Assembly: GCA_945859605.1 (NCBI GenBank)
Contig: OX243811.1
Span: forward strand, 59,868,044 to 59,932,043
DNA: 64,000 nucleotides
Direction of reading: 5' to 3'
DNA from: Lumbricus rubellus
Lineage: Eukaryota; Annelida; Clitellata; Crassiclitellata; Lumbricidae
Every line of letters begins with the position of its first letter. Position 1 is the stretch's first letter. This document shows positions 61,901 through 64,000 of the stretch, piece by piece. The notes beneath the pieces were generated by a model. It was not told the origin of the DNA and did not search any database. It worked only from the letters and a program-made list of their open reading frames with translations. A program made the position numbers and the translations under genes.

Positions 61901-63675
61901 TTGTCATACTGCCGCAGGCAACTTATTTTGAAGGAGCTTTTGCTCAATTTTTGCTTATAAATGATTTTTTATTTCTTGTATTTTCGCATTAAAACGATAC
62001 TGTCTCTGTTGATGGTATTTGCTATGCGTGTGCTAGTGCCTGTCTCATGAACCCTACATTAACCCTTTTACCGACTGGTTGTATAGGATTTCCCATACCA
62101 TTAACTACACATTGGTTGGTAAAGGGTTAAAGGATGAGTGCTTGATCAATCAGCTAGCATTTCAGAATTGTCTGCAAATTATCGAACCAGTCTCTGAATT
62201 TTTATCTCAGGTTTGCGATTGGATGGCTAATTCAAGAAATATCAGCTTTGCATGGTGGTAATAATAGCCATGGTGGTAATAATAGCCACATGTGGTGATC
62301 AATGTGTTAATTACAATTAAATGTGAGAGTTGTTCCAGTGTGTTACTTGTACTCTTTGCTGTTTTATCTCTTAGAATACCTTTGTTTTTTGGATTTGATG
62401 TTGATATGCTGTTTATGCTGCAGGGAATAACATCAGCGACAACACCACTGAAGATAGTCAGCCGTAAGATGAAGGATCAAGAATGCACAGAACTCGATTG
62501 TCTTAACGCACGGTTTGGTTTTGCTCTGGCAAACATTGGAGATGTTGACAGAGATGGCTTTGATGGTCAGTATCTTCATCAGTGTTTTTCTAATGATGTG
62601 TCTGTTTTCATTGTGTTTTTTAAAGGTGTTTTCTCTTTTCATAAATTATGTTTTTTGTTTTATTTGCTATTTAGAGTATTTTCTGTGATAATGGGTAGTT
62701 TCCATCGTGCCATCTTGTGAATGGTTTCTTTTATTTCTTCATCGAACAACGACGTGTTGTGATAAGTCAGTTCACTTTTAAGAAGATGAAGAACCAGTTT
62801 TATTTTCTATTACTGTTTGTTTCTTGTTTTATTTCATCGTATCTTTCAGTCCATCATTGAATACAACAGTTTGTATTGACTCCAAGAGATTAGGAGAATT
62901 TCTTATTCTGAACATGATAGAGTTTTAGTTTGTAAGTGAATCTGGCAAGTGTGATTTCCACTATGACCAGTCAGTTAGCGTACTGACAGGGACTTGTCGT
63001 ACACAGGGGATGATACCTAAGAGAGAAAGTACCAGGTTTTGAAGTAACTGTATGCTGTGGACTGCATTTCTTCCCACTTGTACCCGCCGCTTTGCAAAAT
63101 GAACAATTGATGCCATGTTAGCCAGAACACTCAGGCAGCACTTTCCAGGGTTCCTAAAAGGTACAGCACTAAATGACTTGATACATACATATACCTTAAA
63201 CCATTGTGAGATTGTCATCTAATTAGATTTCTGACCTGTGATCAGTTATGCATTTCGTTGTATTGTCTTTTAAATAAGAGCTTTTGGTTTTTTTAGACCT
63301 TGCGGTCGGTGCGCCATACGAAGGCAAAGGAGCCGTCTACATCTTCCGTGGCTCAGCCGCAGGCATCATCAAGGAATACTCGCAGCGGATCAGCGCTTCC
63401 CAATTTCCCGTTCCTCATCCTCGAGCGTTCGGAGCTTCATTGTCGGGAAATTTTGACGTCGATTCCAACGGATATCCGGACATCGTCGTCGGTGCATTTG
63501 TTTCCGACGAGGTCTTCATCCTTCGCGCTCGGCCGGTCGTAAACGTCTTAACGGTTCTTCAGAGCATTCCAGAGACGATAGATCCAAAGTTGACGCAGTG
63601 TGCGAAGGACGGTCAACTGATGAACTGCTTCGAAGTAAAAGTCTGCTTTCAATTCAAGGCGGAACCGGTCGACAG
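19343..63675 (+). CDS. Integrin alpha chain without I domain (5' part, 9 exons)
   Basis: Spliced CDS: 19343-19560, 25226-25371, 48799-48881, 58719-58901, 59189-59363, 60067-60271, 61612-61696, 62424-62565, 63297-63675 and beyond the window; 538 codons plus two bases, phases all compatible. The signal peptide is residues 1-34 (hydrophobic FTIVLFLF), with the mature start FNLDIKAP typical of integrin alpha. FG-GAP blades follow: FGYSVA and LVGAPR, then QWMGVSVSSQ, CAHRY at 151-155, MLLGAPGPY, YLGGAPR, DDIAVGAPFY, DLAVGAPY and DIVVGAF. Three cation loops fit DxDxDGxxD or a close variant (332-340, 405-413, 466-474). There is no room for an inserted I domain between blades 2 and 3. The protein pairs with a beta chain at the plasma membrane to bind matrix. 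Thigh, calf and membrane exons lie beyond the window. A second ATG at codon 7 is an alternative start. Confidence 0.96.
20198..20750. mobile_element. Foldback MITE with 8-bp target duplication (hAT-like)
   Basis: Perfect 31-bp inverted ends beginning GGCAAAACTCCGAACGGCGG, flanked by GGTACCTT on both sides (20190-20197, 20751-20758). The interior is also self-complementary: GAAATAGAAGGTGGATTGAT near 20,287 pairs with ATCAATCCACC-TTTCTAT near 20,645, and ATCCAGCTTCTATTTC-like units repeat. No coding capacity. The 8-bp duplication suggests hAT, although the terminus does not match the usual hAT consensus; other 8-bp superfamilies are possible. Confidence 0.88.
20882..22043. mobile_element. 1.16-kb non-autonomous DNA element with GGGTCATTCC ends
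   Basis: Left end GGGTCATTCCACGCCAATTC and the complement of the right end GGGTCATTCCGTCTCAATTC remain alignable for about 75 bases, up to CGGATTTCAATGAAAA. The flanking AGTG (20878-20881, 22044-22047) may be a 4-bp duplication. No transposase frame is seen. Superfamily not assigned. Confidence 0.78.
22131..22475 (+). repeat. Dispersed repeat, copy A
   Basis: About 345 bases resembling 33,991-34,066 plus 35,050-35,412. Landmarks are CAGTGATGGGTAGTAATTAA, TTGGTCCATGTGATGTTATG, AACTGGCATGCTGC and GACGTAAGTTAT. No inverted ends or coding frame; class unknown. Confidence 0.75.
25226..25371 (+). CDS. Integrin alpha exon 2: blade 1 end
   Basis: 146 bp. Encodes ILVGAPRDNITD and GAVYQCPYSSRRNDC, with the two Cys that form a conserved alpha-chain disulphide in blade 1. 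Confidence 0.95.
25470..25545 (+). mobile_element. LINE/SINE 3'-end fragment
   Basis: GCTGGGAGTGCCTCTGAGCA, then GTGGAAGCGCTATATAAATT and GAATGAATAAA: the shared tail with its (GAAT) end, 5' truncated. Confidence 0.72.
28154..28568. mobile_element. Harbinger-type MITE, copy 1
   Basis: 415 bp. Inverted ends contain TTGTGTTTCCGGTAAC; the right end closes TTTTTTTTGGGCC. Flanked by TTA at both sides (28151-28153, 28569-28571). Interior is A/T homopolymer-rich with conserved blocks GACGTCAACAAAATGAAATT and CAGACAGTCGGGAAATAGGC. A 3-bp TWA duplication is characteristic of PIF/Harbinger. No coding capacity. Confidence 0.88.
30369..30804. mobile_element. Harbinger-type MITE, copy 2 (inverted relative to copy 1)
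   Basis: 436 bp, flanked by TTA (30366-30368, 30805-30807). Starts GGCCTAAAAAAAAATGTTGT and ends ACACAACA...TTTACGCC. Same interior blocks as copy 1 in reverse complement. Confidence 0.9.
30880..31003 (+). mobile_element. LINE 3'-end fragment
   Basis: Carries the last codons of the reverse transcriptase frame (compare AAAACTGTTCTGTTTGGC with the LINE at 2,990) and the tail GGGAGCGCCTCTGAGTAG, GAGGCGCTATATAAATACTT, (GAAT)n. Severely 5' truncated. Confidence 0.82.
31590..31725 (+). repeat. ATGG-rich microsatellite
   Basis: Interspersed ATGGATGG and GATGCAAGTATG units. Explains the Ser/Ile/His-repeat open frames on the minus strand. Confidence 0.9.
33040..33827. mobile_element. piggyBac-like TTAA element (non-autonomous)
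   Basis: Flanked by TTAA on both sides (33036-33039, 33828-33831). The left end CTCTTTCGCGGC and the complement of the right end CTCTATCGCAGC match at 10 of 12. 788 bp, AT-rich interior, no transposase frame. TTAA targets are used by piggyBac and Kolobok; the ends look more like piggyBac. Confidence 0.72.
33991..35412 (+). repeat. Dispersed repeat, copy B, interrupted by a mariner-type element
   Basis: Flanking pieces 33991-34066 and 35050-35412 align in order to the continuous copy A at 22,131-22,475. The interruption is a complete Tc1/mariner-type insertion at a TA. Copy A therefore shows the empty-site structure. Confidence 0.78.
34067..35049 (+). mobile_element. Degraded Tc1/mariner-type transposon
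   Basis: Inverted ends CACGGTGATTCATTAAAAAA / TTTTTTATGAATCACCGTG continue to GTCCCACTACATA, flanked by TA on both sides (34065-34066, 35050-35051). The plus strand carries transposase remnants in shifting frames: IHLIEPDAEVNGQYYREV at about 34,517-34,570 is the mariner-family segment around the second catalytic region, then TPDFIPPILWPQ near 34,680-34,715 and NVMQDNVYRIRIWDVNEL near 34,747-34,800. Multiple frameshifts and stops make it inactive. 983 bp, so internally deleted as well. Confidence 0.9.
38966..39090 (-). mobile_element. SINE 3' portion (minus)
   Basis: TTGTTTGTATGTGCACTTGA, then GGCCCATTCAAGAATACTAC, TCAGAAGTGCTCCCT and GGCGCGGACACTGAATCTGA follow the SINE at 11,800-11,910 step by step with substitutions. 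Its tRNA head is not recognisable. Confidence 0.72.
39735..39985 (+). mobile_element. LINE reverse-transcriptase C-terminal fragment, first piece
   Basis: Encodes [14 protein letters not shown], identical in its first ten residues to the LINE at 2,673-2,702, then decays with a stop. Directly followed by a second overlapping fragment. Confidence 0.75.
39985..40405 (+). mobile_element. LINE reverse-transcriptase C-terminal fragment, second piece
   Basis: GLHWLPLKKRIEYRISSLVW aligns with [20 protein letters not shown] of the LINE at 2 kb and runs to the shared tail GTTGGGAGCGCCTCCGAGTA and a (GAAT)n stretch at 40,369-40,405. Frameshifted. Confidence 0.82.
40480..40552 (+). mobile_element. LINE/SINE 3'-end fragment
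   Basis: GGTTGAGAGTGCCTATGCGT, GAAAAGGCGCCATATAAATC, GGAATGAATAAA: diverged shared tail. Confidence 0.65.
40900..40938 (+). repeat. (GT)n microsatellite
   Basis: About 17 GT units followed by GTATGT variation. Confidence 0.95.
41150..41222 (-). mobile_element. LINE/SINE 3'-end fragment
   Basis: GAATTTATATAGCACCCTCT and ACTCAGAGGCATTTCTGACT are the complement of the shared tail. The continuation CAGGCATGGCT is shared with 59,758-59,773, so these two may belong to one subfamily. Confidence 0.65.
42175..42330 (-). mobile_element. Diverged tRNA-derived SINE (minus)
   Basis: ACTGAGCAATTGTGAGTGAA and GACTTGCTCAAGGTC match the SINE body at 11,905-11,943. The following CCGGCACTCACGAACTAGCC may be the decayed tRNA-related head. 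Confidence 0.6.
43004..43069 (+). repeat. (TA)n microsatellite
   Basis: About 22 TA units, a CACATGCA interruption, then another short run. Source of an Ile/Tyr-repeat minus frame. Confidence 0.95.
44389..44805. mobile_element. Harbinger-type MITE, copy 3
   Basis: 417 bp, same orientation as copy 2, flanked by TTA (44386-44388, 44806-44808). Closest to copy 2: both share AGCTAAAAAAAATTGGGTAG and ACTATCCGAAAAAGTATACC. Confidence 0.9.
47662..47762 (+). repeat. CTGT-rich microsatellite
   Basis: Several (CTGT)n runs separated by short spacers. Explains the Cys/Leu/Ser-rich plus frame. Confidence 0.85.
48676..48702 (+). repeat. (GT)n microsatellite
   Basis: About 13 GT units, about 100 bases upstream of integrin exon 3. 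Confidence 0.95.
48799..48881 (+). CDS. Integrin alpha exon 3: blade 2
   Basis: 83 bp, isolated by a 23.4-kb and a 9.8-kb intron. Encodes EDKNDQWMGVSVSSQGTEDG, the conserved blade-2 motif, and joins in phase 0 to ACAHRY. Confidence 0.95.
49111..49541. mobile_element. Harbinger-type MITE, copy 4
   Basis: 431 bp, orientation of copy 1, flanked by TAA (49108-49110, 49542-49544). Both ends read GGCCTAAAAAAA inward, the clearest form of the terminus. Interior is more diverged than in copies 1-3. Confidence 0.88.
52943..52972 (+). repeat. (ATT)n microsatellite
   Basis: About ten ATT units. Confidence 0.95.
53436..53667 (+). mobile_element. tRNA-derived SINE, full length
   Basis: Head GGCGCGGTGGTGTAGTGGGT (A box) and GGTTCAAATTC (B box); body CCTTGGGCAAGTCCTTCACA, GCGCTTCATGCGTGAAACTC; LINE-type end GGGAGCACCTCTGAGTAG, TTGAAGGGGTGCTATAGCAA; tail (CAAA)n. 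CTTCT on both flanks may be a short target duplication. Best preserved plus-strand reference copy in the window. Confidence 0.9.
57880..58395 (+). mobile_element. GC-rich island, probable non-LTR retrotransposon 3' end
   Basis: A 0.5-kb GC-rich block in an AT-rich intron, ending TGATATTGATGATGATGATG, a (GAT)n tail. Just before it, one frame reads DSDREWRRTLTGIVPNDIDD, reminiscent of the C-terminal ends of some LINE open frames. GATGCTTCAAGGTGTTATGA and GGTGCTTCAAGATGTCAATG suggest an internal duplication. Family not identified; a decayed exon-like island is an alternative. Confidence 0.45.
58719..58901 (+). CDS. Integrin alpha exon 4: blade 2-3
   Basis: 183 bp, phase 0-0. Begins ACAHRYKKSG and ends FCQAGISSAISE, matching the CAHRY and FCQAG motifs of non-I-domain alpha chains. 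Confidence 0.96.
59189..59363 (+). CDS. Integrin alpha exon 5: blade 3
   Basis: 175 bp. DGDMLLGAPGPYNWRG is the blade-3 FG-GAP core with the W-G motif; ends YYSYLG, leading into the next blade (G-SV). Confidence 0.96.
59705..59790 (-). mobile_element. LINE/SINE 3'-end fragment
   Basis: GAATTCATATAGCACCCTTT, TATTCAGAGGCGCTCTTGAA: complement of the shared tail. Lies between integrin exons 5 and 6. The adjoining sequence up to about 59,990 may be its body. Confidence 0.65.
60067..60271 (+). CDS. Integrin alpha exon 6: blade 3-4 with cation loop
   Basis: 205 bp. MSVKIGKM...YLGGAPRANDTG then EQFGSYFGNDFAIGDFNLDG, the first half of a calcium loop completed by the next exon. Confidence 0.96.
61612..61696 (+). 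CDS. Integrin alpha exon 7: blade 4-5
   Basis: 85 bp. LDDIAVGAPFYRDQGVGGAI completes DFNLDGLDD and gives the FG-GAP core. Ends in phase 0 at GAG|GTATTA. Confidence 0.96.
62063..62126. mobile_element. 64-bp TTAA-flanked hairpin mini-element
   Basis: CCCTTTTACCGACTGG at the left pairs imperfectly with CATTGGTTGGTAAAGGG at the right; TTAA stands on both sides (62059-62062, 62127-62130). The structure fits a minimal piggyBac-type MITE. It lies between integrin exons 7 and 8. Confidence 0.65.
62424..62565 (+). CDS. Integrin alpha exon 8: blade 5-6
   Basis: 142 bp. NARFGFALANIGDVDRDGFD supplies the second cation loop, completed by the first Asp of exon 9. A Cys pair (EC...LDC) precedes it. Confidence 0.95.
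63297..63675 (+). CDS. Integrin alpha exon 9: blades 6-7 and thigh start
   Basis: 379 bp. DLAVGAPYEGKGAVYIFRG, third cation loop DVDSNGYPD, DIVVGAF and then RARPVVNV, the usual propeller-to-thigh transition. Ends GAC AG|GTGAGA in phase 2. The next exon is outside the window. Confidence 0.96.
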
Positions 63676-64000
63676 GTGAGATGTGTGAATATGTCTGCTT
63701 GATGCTTTAATACAATGCGGCCAAATATGCATTCTTTGTTGTTTTTTGTCGTTGTCTTTTGAAGAGTGTGTTGTACGACTGACACATCAGCAATCAGCAC
63801 TGATGGATTTCAGGTTGAACAATGTCGGTTGTGTTTGGAATGATGAAGAAAATCTGTGGATTAATACTGACCACTCTACTACTTGATTGCCTTCTCTGCG
63901 TATAATTACTGGTGCTGAACAATGTATTCTATCACAGACTCAGTGGCAGAAGGATGTTGTGACACAGCACTCTCTGCTATGTATGACGAGCTGATTGATG
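63676..64000. other. Integrin alpha intron 9 (partial)
   Basis: Begins GTGAGA. No further exon in the correct phase is visible before the edge. Confidence 0.7.

Noticed and set aside
61750..61992. Extra integrin exon between exons 7 and 8
   Set aside because: Exon 7 ends in phase 0 and joins exon 8 directly with normal blade spacing; this stretch has no FG-GAP motif.
63937..64000. Start of integrin exon 10 after ATCACAG
   Set aside because: In the required phase the frame meets TGA within about 25 bases.

Overview
This window is eukaryotic and almost certainly from an invertebrate animal. It carries two intron-rich genes on the plus strand. The first is the 3' part of an EGF-bearing, receptor-type protein tyrosine phosphatase (RPTP). 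The second is the 5' part of an integrin alpha chain. Both genes are animal adhesion and signalling genes. The vertebrate-type telomere unit TTAGGG occurs in one intron. The dense DNA-transposon, LINE and SINE content fits a marine invertebrate such as a sponge, cnidarian or basal deuterostome, but I cannot name the species from the sequence.

Bases 1-16,432 hold 22 exons of the RPTP; its 5' end lies outside the window. Joined exons give 798 codons plus a stop, with every splice phase matching. In order they encode the end of an upstream extracellular segment, an EGF module, a second cysteine-rich EGF-like module, a calcium-binding-type EGF, one membrane span, a complete catalytic PTP domain (D1: [16 protein letters not shown] and Q loop all present) and a degenerate second domain (D2) in which the catalytic Cys and Arg positions read Ser and Leu. 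A Mutator-like element with a perfect 9-bp target duplication, a LINE fragment, a tRNA-derived SINE, a short interstitial telomere array and a GC-AG intron lie inside this gene.

Bases 16,433-19,342 are intergenic. They contain two arrays of related 14-bp units and a three-copy tandem repeat just upstream of the integrin start.

From 19,343 to the right edge there are nine exons of an integrin alpha chain without an inserted I domain: signal peptide, the whole seven-bladed FG-GAP propeller with three cation-binding loops, and the beginning of the thigh region. Its introns are very uneven (5.7 kb, 23.4 kb and 9.8 kb near the 5' end, then 0.3-1.3 kb) and full of mobile elements. These include four copies of a Harbinger-type MITE with TWA target duplications, a degraded mariner-type transposase element nested in another repeat, a piggyBac-like TTAA element, a hAT-like element that has itself been invaded by LINE and SINE pieces, and a SINE carrying two separate DNA-transposon insertions.

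The palindromic word TAGGCCTA is very common in the first 19 kb and essentially absent afterwards. The same SINE and LINE families occur on both sides of that boundary, so this looks like a real change within one genome rather than a join of two organisms. Both genes act at the cell surface: integrins signal through tyrosine phosphorylation and RPTPs remove it, so their adjacency is suggestive, but a functional link is only an inference.
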